DNA of 64,000 nt from Stenocarpella maydis. Taxonomy: Eukaryota > Ascomycota > Sordariomycetes > Diaporthales > Diaporthaceae. This document shows, piece by piece, positions 1 through 14,920 of this stretch (position 1 is the first letter of the stretch; each line of letters opens with the position of its first letter). The stretch covers positions 1 through 64,000 of the forward strand of contig NQMI01000042.1 in assembly GCA_002270565.1 (NCBI GenBank). The letters run 5' to 3'. The translations under genes and the position numbers were made by a program. Below the pieces are notes generated by a model. That model worked only from the letters and a program-made list of their open reading frames with translations. It made no database searches and had not been told where the DNA came from.

Positions 1-779
1 TTATAATTATTATATTTTTGAACTGATATAAAAACGGTAAATCTATATAGTTTAGAAATTAATAAGAAGTAATACCTATTAAATATATTAATTTAAAGAA
101 CTAATATATCCTATTATTTCTTCTTATTTAAGTTACTTACTATCTTTGAAACTAAATAATAAAGTCTAGCTTCCTAATAAGTCAAATAATCAAGCCTATC
201 CTAAATAAATAATTAAATAATAAGATTAACATTAAACACCAACGAACCGGCTATCCTAATAGATTAGCTACTTTTTCATTAACTACTTCTATCTATATTT
301 CTCATGCATTGTTTCGCATTCTGCCACGAAATAATAAAACCATAAGAATATATCATTTAATTAGCTATTTATGTTATTAAATCTAAGTTAAAGCTAGGCA
401 TTTAACAATTAATAGAAGAATATAATATCATTAATCTACTATCCAAAATGAAATAGCCAGCTAAATTATATAATATAATACCTATACTAATAATAAGAGA
501 TTGATAAAAATAAAAAGGAGGTACTTATTTAATATATACTTAATTAAGATTTATAAGAATATTTACTTATTCTTAAGAATATTAAAGACACACCATATTT
601 CTTACACTATAATTATAGCAATAATACTATTAAGATAACCTAAATAGAAAGATTTATTTTATTAAACTTATATCTTAAAATATATATTAATTATATATGT
701 AACTATAAAAGGGTCATATATAAAGATTTTAGTATTCTATAATCTATTATTAATTTTTATAAAAAAGTAAGTAAATAAG

Positions 780-2300
780 CTAAACCCTTATAAACCTAGT
801 ATAAACTATAAGATTTACCTTAAAAAAATAAGCAAAAAAAGAGAGGTTACCATATCATTTAGACTACTCTATAATATATCTCAAGAGGAGTTACTAGTCT
901 TAAAGAAGATACTCTAAGACCTACTAAATAAGGGTTTTATCTAAGCTAGCAGTAGTAAGGCTAGAGCTCCAATAATCTTTACTTAAAAGCTAGGAGGCAG
1001 ACTATAGTTTTATTATAACTACTATACTCTAAATGTTATTACTAAGGCAGATCAGTATCCCCTACCCTTAATTATAAAAACCTTATATAACCTTATAAAA
1101 GCCAAGTAGTATATAAAGGTAGATATAGTTTAAGTATTCTATAAGATTAGAGTTAGGAAAGACAACTAATAGAAGATAGCTTTTTATATAAGATATAGGC
1201 TTTTTAAATAAATTATTATACCTTTTATCTTAATAAGAGTGCTATTAATATTTCAAAAATATATTAATTCTATCCTCTAAAACCTTTTAGATAAGTACTA
1301 CTCTATACATATAAATAATATTCTTATATATACAAAAGAACCTAAAAAGAATATATCGAAAAAGTATAAAAAGTTCTTAAAAAATAATAAAGTATAAACT
1401 ATACTTAAACCCAGATAAAAGCAAGTTTATTTAAAAATAGGTTAAATACCTTAAGTTTATTATTAAGGCTAGTATAAGAATAATAGCAAATCCTAAAAAG
1501 ATAAGAGTAATTACTAAATAAAAGAGGCCTATATTAGTCAAAGGTATATAAAGCTTCCTAGAGTTTACCAACTTTTACTAAATATTTATTAAAAACTACT
1601 CCTAAAAAGCTGCCCCGTTAATAATATTAACTAAGAAAGGGGTACCATTTTTAAAAATATAGAAGCATAATAAGGCCTTCTAATAGCTTAAGGAAGACTT
1701 TATATAGGCCCCAGTCCTTATATAGTAGAATCAAACTAAGAAGACTTTTATAGAAGCTAATTGTAGTAGCTAGGGCCTTAAAGGGGCCCTCTTATATAAG
1801 GTTAATAAGGTACTAAGACCTATTGCCTTCCATTTAAGGAAGCTTATAACAGCCAAGCGGAATTACTTAATTACTAATAAGGAGATACTAGCTATTATAA
1901 ACTACTTATAGTAATAGTATACTAAACTAAAGAGCATTAATAAGTTTATAATTCTCTTAAACTATAAGAACCTTAAGAAATTTATAATAAAGTAATGGCT
2001 TTTAAAATACTAGATATAATATATAGAACTTTTAATAGAATTTCTATTTAACCTTATTTACTAACTAAATAAGAATACTATCATCCTAGATACCCTCTCA
2101 TATAGAGACCAGAACTAGGCAACCCCTAAGAATATAAAGGCAAGAAATATTCAGATAATTCCAGATTCCATACTGATAAAGTAGCAGGTTAACTTTATAT
2201 AAGTTAAAGGGGCTATAAAGAAGTTAGTTAAGACTAAGGCCTTTAGCAATCTAGAACTATAGTAGTTATAAGAGGAAGCTATATAAATAAATACAGGGTA
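780..2300 (+). pseudogene. Ty3/gypsy retrotransposon pol remnant (RT and RNase H), RIP-decayed
   Basis: With stops read through, the plus strand still spells a gypsy polymerase. From about 850 the order is a palm/finger segment with DLLNKGFI, a run resembling 'SKARAPIIFT', YPLPLI at about 1060, and KVDIV where active elements have KLDLR. At about 1290-1335 the catalytic YxDD box survives only as IYINNIFIYT or its mutated equivalent, so both catalytic aspartates are lost. RNase H follows at about 1700-2100 (PIAFHLRKL, RNYLITNKEILAI, LLNYKNL). It ends near 2110 with DTLSYRDQN, which corresponds to the ADALSRR tether of gypsy elements. Frequent TAG/TAA codons stand where Gln, Trp or Arg are expected. 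The element is dead. Confidence 0.8.
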
Positions 2301-2909
2301 TTAAAAAGTCTATTAAACAATATAAAGAGGTAACTATAAGCTTAAGCCTAAACTATAAATATGCATCTAGATTAGCAAATATTATATAAACTTTAATAGA
2401 CTCCTATAATATGGGGAAAGACTTTTCTGATGAATTTGTGCTATAGAATAGCATTCAGTTCAGCGTGTGTTTCGGCAGGGTCGCAATGTGGTGCTCTAAG
2501 GCGAATTAGGACGATTGACAATGGTCTGGACAACTTTATATTGAATTAAGTTGGGCTTCTGTAAGCCCTCCTTATATACCCTCCAACATCGTCTCACCCC
2601 TAGGCACGCTACGGTCGGCTCTAGTGCAAATTTGCAAATGCCGGAAAATTCGCCCTTCCAACACACCATCTTTGGTTCCAAGCAACCAGCCAACCATAGC
2701 CCTAGCAATACCCAAATTAAGTACATATAAACTTCAGAAATCAAGCTATCCAATGCACTAAGTCATATACTTTTTGGGTAAGAAATAAGGGTAATGCAGA
2801 GGTCTGAATTAAGGTGCAAATGCAGGCCAAAATAATCGACTCACGGCCACCAAACTCATCTTGCGTCACGCACGCACTGGGCGTACTTAGCGAAAATCGC
2901 CTGACTCGC

Positions 2910-2984
2910 AAGTCTAGGGTAACTCCTTGCTAGGAAGTCTAGGGTAACTCCTTACAACGAAGTCTAGGGTAACTCCTTGCACGG
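2910..2984. repeat. three tandem copies of a 25-bp unit
   Basis: The unit begins AAGTCTAGGGTAACTCCTT and is repeated three times head to tail with period 25. The first 19 bases are identical in all copies, and only the last five or six differ. It lies in the short island of normal GC content inside the AT-rich block. The function is unknown; a piece of an LTR or subterminal repeat is possible. Confidence 0.85.
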
Positions 2985-3184
2985 AGTACCAACGCCCTGC
3001 TGAGCGGTTCCGTTTAACAACCTACGACATAAGCATCTTTGCTTATGTAATAGCCTTATCTTTAATATTATAATTAAAATTCATAAAGTAATAGGTAACT
3101 ATATTTAATTATCTTACTAATAGCTAAATATAGTAAAAGTACAGATACTATTCCCTATGATTAGTTAAGAATTTTCTATTCCAT

Positions 3185-3463
3185 CTATATAAGTATATAT
3201 TTATTAATAGCGTATATTAGCCTATATTTTATTAAAAATAATATATTATTATAAATAGCTCCATCTTTATTATAAATTTCTTCAGGTAATCTAAACTGAT
3301 TAATAATGATCTTTAAGAAGGTATAAGTAGGTTCTTTTATTATATTTTCTTCCTTATAAAGTATAAAGAAAGGATACTTTATAAATCTATTTATTATAAT
3401 TAAAACACTATCATTTTTAACTTTAGTTATATATTGAATGAGATTTTTAAATATATATAACAA
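3185..3463 (-). pseudogene. Ty3/gypsy integrase core fragment
   Basis: An open stretch of 92 codons on the minus strand reads like a gypsy integrase catalytic core: DSVLIIINRFIKYPFFI, then FLKIIINQFRLPEEIYNKDG. Active copies have a D-S-(I/V)-L-V-(I/V)-V-D-R opening and an S-D-R-G block in these places. Here the second Asp of the opening is Asn, so the catalytic triad is broken. The orientation is opposite to the 780-2300 remnant, so this is a separate insertion. The absence of stops is probably chance survival after RIP. Confidence 0.65.
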
Positions 3464-6400
3464 TACTATATCATATAATCCCCTTTAATAATAAAAAGCT
3501 CTTTATATATAACAAAATAAAAATTTCTTTTATTAAGAACTTATTAATTATAAGGGATTATAAGCTAAAACATATATCTCTTGTATACTAATATAATATA
3601 CTATAATATAAGCCTATAATATATGCTTACGTAATCTGCCTATGTAAGCAGGTTTCTAGAACCTTCTATGTAGAAGGTCTTTGAAGTCTATATAAAGACT
3701 TTGACCCTCCTTCTTCTACGCTAGCTTATTCAACCTACTTCAATAGGTTTCGATATTATATATTTATGAGCTAATTATTAGCTAATTACTAGCGTATAAT
3801 TACTAATCAAATAAATCTCGAATATTCCAAAGGGCCTCTAATAAAACTATAAATAAGGCGGTCATTTTTTAAGAATAAGCGAGTTATCTAGCTTAAGAAC
3901 TAAGTAGAAAAATACACACTAATTCAAAAATTATTACCTAATCACTATTTATTACCTAATGACTTCCCATGCGATCACGTGAACTCTAAGAATCAATATA
4001 TATATAAGTAATATGTTACTATTTTATACTAGTTACAGATTTAATCCAAATACTTATATATACCCTATTAAAGGAACTAAAGTTCTTAAGGTTATAGATT
4101 ATGTAAGACAGATTAAGGACATTTGGAAACTATCTTAATTGGATTTATAATTTATATAAAAAAAAATAGTAAAGTAGGTAAATAAAAAAGACTAAAGAGT
4201 TTAACTTTTAAGAAGGGAAATATAATATACTTATTTTATAAAACCTAAATTGAAACTAAAAGATATAATAATAAACTTGATTTTAAGGAACGTAAAATGT
4301 TTCAAATTAATAACTAAATATTAAAAACTAATTATAAGTTTAGATTACTTAAGGAAATAAAAATTTATTAATGTTTTATATTTTAATATTAAGATTAGTA
4401 CTTAAATTAGTAAAACTAGTAATAAAACTAGAACCTAATAACTATAAACTAGAATATGAAATACAGGAAATCTTAAAATAAAAGATATATAGTAATATAA
4501 TAGAATAATTAATTAAATAAAAAGAATATAAAAATAAAGATAAATTATAATAACCTTTTAAAAATTTAACAAATTACTTAGAATTACTTTAAATATATTA
4601 ACAAATAACAAAAAGAGAAAGATTCCTTTTAATATTAAATATTATTAACTCAAAATTGATAAATTTAAAGCTATTATTAACTTTAAAAAGAGAAGCTAAA
4701 TTAAAAGCTTTTCAAAACTACGTAATGTATTTTTAAATAAGCTTTTTCTTCTTCTATATAGTTCTTTTTAGGATTCTTTAACAAATAAAGATCCTTATAT
4801 AATATTTATTAACCGTACTTTATTACCTTATAATATTATTAGTTAAGAGTATTTAGATTAATAAGATGCTTACTAATTTTATAGTATTTCTTTAATAAAG
4901 CTTTTTTAATATTTTAAATATTTCATTCTTAAAATTTAGTTTTAAATTAAACATCCTAAAGTAAATAAAAAATAAATAACCAAGATAGTTTATTATTTAT
5001 TAAAACTCATAAGTAAACATATGTTTCTATACAAATAGGTATAATAAGTATAGTTATCATAATGCTTTTTATTATTTAAATTAAATAGAAAGTAATTTTT
5101 AATTATATTAATATTATAAATCATAGGATATAGCTTTCGAATTTAGAAGTAAGGGTATTATATTACTTCATTGTTTTAAAATAAGGTTTAAATATATAAC
5201 CTAATAATATAATTACTTAATAAATGAACAGAAATAACAAAATATATATAAATAAAGGAAATAAAAAAAAGAACTTATTATATAGCTTTTTTAAATAAAG
5301 AAGTAATAAAGGAGAGGTATAATATTATAAATATTATAGGAATAGAAACTAGAAATAGACTATTACTCCCTTAGAAGTATAGATAAAACCCTATAAGCTA
5401 GCTAATTATGCTGATAAGAAGAGGTATAGCTATTAGTATATATAATCAAGATTACTTACTTATATAAGGAGGGATTATTTAAATTATTAATACAGTAGTA
5501 AGCTAAGTACGCTATTAAATTACTATGTTTACTAGCTTACTAATAAGCTAGTAATTTAAGTAAGTTATACTAAAGATATAAACTATATAGACTTCTAATT
5601 TTTACTACTAGATAGTATAGCTTAGGATAGCTCTTTAGTAGTTAATCTAAGTATTTACTTAGGAATAGCTTTAATGGCTTTTAATTACTATTATTCTATT
5701 ACTTAGAATGATTCTACTTTAAATGCTACTTAAATATAAACCGGCTTACTAGGTTTATCAGCTAAGAACCAGCTGTAATTGTTATAGTCTGTTAGAGGGT
5801 CCCTTAAAGAGTTATGAATTGCATTATAAGAGGAAGCTATTAGGCCCCCATTTGGGGCCCAATCTACAGGAAGGCTATATAGTTGTGCGCCTAGAGCATA
5901 GTAGCTCCGGGCCTGAAAGGGCCCCTGAATGGGCCCCTTTCGCTAAGCATAGCTTAGGCCAAAGCCTAAGCTCACTACATTTAAATTTAATTACTTATTT
6001 CTAATTATATTTATTAATTGAAATAAACTGAAATAAATTTAATATTAATTTAAAAATGCTAACTTTAATGACGATAATACTTTATATTAGGTAATATTAA
6101 CTATAACTTTAAAATTATAATTTATTATAAATTATTAAGAAATATATATATATTAAATAATACTAGTTAGGCTTAATTTATCATAATAGAATTAAAGTTT
6201 AATTTCATTCTTTTTATATTTCTTATATGTTTCATAATATATTTAGTTAAATTATACTTTTTCTGAATATTATAAACTTAAATTATTATAAACTTTATTC
6301 CTAATTAAAGTTATAGTTATATGTTATTTATATATTTATATTTTATATAAATCTTTAAATAATATAAATTAATTCACTTAATATTTACAGATGAGTAATA

Positions 6401-7050
6401 TTTTGGTAATATTATTTGATAATATTATTTTCTAATAGAACAAATACTAAAGAGGTTTTGAAATGTATTATATAATATTTAGAATATTTTATTTTAAATT
6501 AAAAGTTGTATAAGTTGAAAATCAATATATACGTTTTATTTATAACTAATTCTTGATTAATACTATATTGGAAATAATAATATATAAGTAAATAAATTAA
6601 TATATAAATTAATATACTTTTACAACTATAAATATATAAAGCTTTAAATAAATAAGAAATACTTTATTTTTAAAATATTAAGATTAAGTAGATAAAGTTT
6701 AAAAAATAAAAAACTAATTTAATAATAATATTAAATAAACAAAGTTTAATAACTTAAGTAAATAAATGTTTAAAAAATAAAAAAATAGTTTAATAATAAT
6801 ATTAAAGAAATAAGAGTTAAAAAAATTAAGTTAATAAAGTTTTAAAAAAAGGAAATAAACTCAAATACTTCAGTTATAAAACCAAATAAATTATAAGTAT
6901 AATTATATAATATTTATATATTTATGTAAAATTTATAAACTTTTATTATAACTCCATTAATAAATGTTCTTTAAATGAATTATAACTCTTCTTAATGAAT
7001 AGTTTAATAAAATAATTTAGCTAAAGGCTGTTTAAGAGTAGTTATCATTT

Positions 7051-10000
7051 AATACTATTAGCTTATGGATTAATGCATGGGAAGTTAAGCTTGATGTTGT
7101 GGTTGATTTCTAAGCTTTTGCAGCTGAGCCACGTCTCTAGTCCGGGCAACTTAAGGTTCCCCTGGCAAGAGCGATCTAACACAGCGGGGATGATTTCTGT
7201 GAAAATCCGCACCAGCATGAAGCGTGTTGCCGTAGCCGGTACTGCTGTAGGAGGCGTAAATAAGACCCCATGTCATGTACCTCTGGTCCAAGCGTTTCCT
7301 TAGCAGCTTATCTAAGCAAGAGCCACGATGTACCTTTTTGCCTGTAGAATTTGCAGGAGTACAAGCAGATTCATTATCAGCACAGGGGGGCTCTTATCAG
7401 TACGTATCTCTTTCTCCACAAAAAGCTCACAAGCGTGTTTTATTTACCCATATAACCAAGTATTTGACGCCAGTTTTGCCGGAGAGATGAGACCAATCTT
7501 CAATTTTTAAGGATACCGTCGCCAATGATGTATCCTGAGCATCAGAGGCTCGGATAACACGAGGTCATCTTATTGGCCGCGTATTTACTCGCTATGATCT
7601 TTACCCCATGAGCACGTGAGAACCCTATGGGTTGGTTACGCGGCTTCTGCCAGGGAATGGGCCAATTTGAGTTTACACGCATGATTAACCCACAGACTTC
7701 GGATATGTCGGCCATAAGAACGTAGTCTCGTCCAACTCGTAGGAAGCGGTCAACGATGAAATTGTTTGACAGATGAGCCTCGTGCGGGGTGCATTGATGC
7801 TATACGGGTGTTAATTATGGGGTAGGAAGCTCGTGGTAACCTTATTAAAACAGAATTCGTACAGAGCGCTAGTGACTAGGACCTTGGCATCAAGTACCCC
7901 TCAACACCGTTATCACATATGAAGGCTCCTGAGTACTCTTACTATCTACCCTTTTTGGTCCTTAAAATGAGTGAGATGCATATTAAGCTTAGAGATACTT
8001 ACGTAAGTATGGAGTATGAAGACGCTAGTCGCTAGCGCTCTGCATGGGTTTTGTTTTCACTTGTACATACGAATATCTCGTTCTTGGTAAAACACTCGCC
8101 CGAGTGCCAGACTCTAATTGAGTTAGATGGCTCGGAGCCCGCTTTTGCGAAAGCATGCATGGGGCCTGCTTGCTTTCTCAGAGTAATGCATTTCGGTTTA
8201 TTATTCGAGCCGGCGGAGTTTCGGCATCTTGGCTGGCACATACGCTCCCAATTTAGTGTACTTTGGGTTGTATTTCCGTATCGCGGAACAGAGGTCACGG
8301 TGAAGGCAAAAGACTGCGCGTATGACTCGATTGATAGGCCCAAGGGCCTGCGGGTATGAGAAGTGGAACTAGACAGGGGTTTTATTCGAATCATATATTT
8401 CCCGAATTCCGCACAATAAAGCGAGGGCTGCTGAGAGCCCGGATTTACTTGACGCCGATTCAGCACCTGCACCCCAAGGGTGACTCCGAGTGCAGCATTA
8501 TGGAGATTTGGAAACCAACTAAGCTTGGTATTGCGTCACCGTGGCATCACTGTGCCATGTTCTACACACCGTAATTGTTTAAATTGACGTTGGATCTTCG
8601 CCTGACATGCAACGGCCGGCCCAATAGGCGGTCGATGCTACGCGTGCGGTTTCGACGCTGTAACGTTAGTCGATTACTGATTGGTTTGTGACCGCACATC
8701 CGGAATTAGGACCGACTCCATAAAGTTCGCTCTGACTAACACGTGTTTCGCTGTCATGCGCAAGTACGTATATATTAGTAAGGCGAACGGTTCAGATGGC
8801 TCGGTCATTGGCGTCGTGAGACACGAGGAGTCAAAACTAATCGCAGTCCTGGGACGTATTCGCAAGGAGCGGCGGAAACAAGAAGAAGCAGAGGGAATAA
8901 GAAGGGCTTTCTCCTTTAAAGTGGTGTCAGATATGCGTCGTGTCCATTACGGATTGGCCGGGAATGACAGACCGCCCTTCGGGATGGCTGAGACCCTGCA
9001 TACGGCGGCGGCATTGATTGGATGGGTCACGCCTATGCGGTCTCAAACATTGTCAGCCACACCTGCCAAGATTCCATTGGGATGCTACTAATAGCCGTTA
9101 GTCGATGCCCGTGTGTGGGTTTTTGGCATGCGACCACTCGTGATCGACACAGGATTAGCCGCTTATTTATAATTTATGGCGAGTGCAGGAAATAGTGTAT
9201 TCGATCAGCAGGATAGCAGCTAGCTCTTCGCATAATTACACCACAGGTGGCATTCGGGCAGAATCTAAAAGCGGAGCCGGTGAACCCTGCCTGGGGGGGG
9301 GGGCGCAGAAGTCAGTGAGCAAATAGTGACGGGGAACGTGATCGACTAAGTTTTTTTTCGTTCCTTTCCGAAGTTGCGCTTACCACTCGGCGTAACAGCG
9401 AAGAGATAAATCATCCGTGGGCGTGCATCCGCTTTTATCATGATGAGTTGTGAAACAGCATTCGGCGAGAGCGTCAGGGGACAGATTGACGGACTGGAAA
9501 GGGCCACGGAACAAATGTTTCGGATATCGGTTTCGGGAGGTAATGCGGGAGCGATCCCTATGCAACCGGTGCTTCGGGCATACGCGTTCCATGACCAGCT
9601 TGGTAGACGCTCTGACAACGGTTTGAGGGGACGAGATCCATGTTGCAACTCTTGTATGTCATAGCCACTAACGTGTCCATCTAGTTAGAGTATGGTTCTC
9701 GGTGGGAAGGCCTGTACTCTGGACTTGGGCTACACTAAGCACGAAGCTCGGCGCCGCGACAAATTATCGCGGCCCCCCGAGGTAATCTAGGCCCAGGCAC
9801 GTGGGCACCACCGCCAAGAGCCGCTACTATCTAAGTACCTATAGGTGCTCAGCTATATGTGGACTAGTAAAAGAGGGAGCGGTTTTCCCGCCCAGTCCTC
9901 GTGCCCCAACTCCAAAGTGCGAAAGCCGTGCACCAAATCAAGGGAAACTCTGCTCGACAGGAGCCAGAGCGAGATGTGTGCGGGCGAGCCGCTGAGTGAG

Positions 10001-11747
10001 TGACATGACGGGCCCGGGAGCCTATGCACATCAATGTGCACATGCACATGCACAAGCTCAAATTTTGTGTGAGTTTGCACAGTTGTGGAATTTGCCGCGG
10101 CATCAAAACGGGCAGCGCTAGCAGCCAACAAGCCAATACATGCGGATGTAAGATGCAGGTATTGGCAGGAGTCACAGCCACGGCTGAGTGTATTGGTATT
10201 AGGGTGCTGGGCCGTGGGTTTATTAAGAGGCCATGTTGCCGGCCGATCGGATGCCACGCTGGGTCGGTCATACAGGCCGCAGGGATCTTCAATTGCAGCT
10301 CCAGCTGGGGAGTGCCGTGCCGGTACCGTGGTACCGTTTCCCTCGTGGTTACATGGCGAGGCGGCGACAAGGGGGCCTGGCTGCAGGTATATACCCGGCG
10401 TTGACAGGTCACCTGGATACTACCCTGACGACCAGATGCTATGTGTGTAGTAAAAGTGAGATTTGCTCGCGGTGGGTAAAACTCAACAAGCAAGCAAGCC
10501 ATCCAATCGGGGCTTGCTGGACTGCAAGGATGCGGTGATGACCGAGTTACACTCGCGCCCTGGGTGTTTGTAATGCCAGTGCGCCGCTGGTGGGAAAGCC
10601 CCGTATGGTCACCTGTTATTAATACAAAGTGGACATTAGTCGCGCGTGTGCACATTTTTTGACATGGCATGGCTGGGCGTCGCGCACACCAACAACCGGC
10701 CCTGAATGTCGGCCGGCCCCCGCAGCCGGGGGACCGATCTCAGGACCAACATTGAACCTACCAAGCCGGACCGTTGGCTGGAAGGATCAGGAGAGGGAAC
10801 ACAGCCAGAGTCAGGCGGAAGGGCGCGAGAGCGAAAAAGGGGAAGCCGGGTCGAGGAGCCAGGAAGCAATGCCCAGATCTGGAGTAGCAGAAGAACAAGT
10901 GAGCGAGCCAACAGTACAGTGTCAGGTCGTGACTAACAGGGGTGGCTGTTATTTATGATACGACCATAGTCGTCGGTGCTCACAAAATTCTTTTTTTAGC
11001 GGGCCGTATCACCCGGCTCTCCCATTAATCTTACTTAGCGCGTGCGTATAAGAGACGGATCCCATAAGTACATAAACGGTCCTACCCACCCAGACTAGGT
11101 CAATGCTCTTTCTTAGATTTGTTATTGTCCCGCCTCCATCCCTGTGACCAGTTGCCCCCTGTTTTGGGTCGTAGGTCGATGCATACTGGTCCGATAAGGG
11201 GGGAAAAGGAGGAAGAAGCTTTCCACGTAGGCCGAAAGCATTAAGCCGCCCGGCCATAGCAGACGTCCCAGAGTCAAAAGTGAGTGCCCTCCCTTATTCG
11301 TGGCCGCCCGCCTGCTCTGGTTCCACTTTCCCTGTCCAGTGCGCACACACACATCGCACATAGCTGCCTGGTACAAGTATCACCGAGCCCTTTGGAACCA
11401 TACCTGCTGCCTCGCATTCATCCGTGGGCCGAGCCGGGAAGGGTTGCGTGCGGGTGTAGTAAAGTGAAGCAGGAGGTCTCGAGCCGACAAGTCAATTATA
11501 ATAGTGCCCCTTTCTTCCTGGTCAACCTGCTTACAAGCGCGGAAGGGCCACGCGACATAGAGCCTGGGCAGAGCAAGGGACTCAGAAGGGACAAGTAAGA
11601 GAGTTTGTCATGCTCGGTCCCTGGCAACAATGAGACCGTACTGACGTCGGGCCAGTTCCTCCTCATTGCCAGACACGGACTCAAATGTCCGGGGCATCAG
11701 GGCGCCATCTCCGCAACTATCTGCTCTGTTGACACATCCTAGAAGAG
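7051..11747. other. gene-free stretch, mostly of even base composition
   Basis: No frame here carries a recognisable domain, consistent codon use or convincing intron signals. From about 7060 to 9790 the composition is nearly even, with frequent CpG and no RIP signature, apart from a G run near 9294 and a T run near 9351. From about 9800 the sequence becomes GC-richer and resembles the intergenic DNA further right, with small CA/TG repeats near 10025-10060. The promoter of the gene starting at 11748 should lie in the last kilobase, but I see no clear TATA box. Confidence 0.5.

Positions 11748-14920
<3,173 letters not shown>

Larger units (their letters stand above)
1..7050. repeat. AT-rich RIP-degraded repeat block
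   Basis: Most of these 7 kb are strongly AT-rich and dense in TA dinucleotides, with stop codons in every frame. The boundary near 7050 is sharp. Recognisable pieces of a Ty3/gypsy retrotransposon lie inside (about 780-2300 on the plus strand, 3185-3463 on the minus strand). A short block of normal composition lies at about 2440-3050, and a small GGGCCC-rich patch at about 5815-5960. The pattern is what repeat-induced point mutation leaves in ascomycete repeats; that cause is inferred from composition and from the decayed pol gene. The stretches 3500-5300 and 6000-7050 hold nothing else that I can identify. Confidence 0.85.

Noticed and set aside
2440..2800. possible LTR with TGT...ACA ends
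   Set aside because: No matching partner LTR or target-site duplication could be found by eye.
9864..10670. 268-codon minus-strand open frame
   Set aside because: Crosses CA/TG repeats (Cys-Met runs) and lacks any domain.
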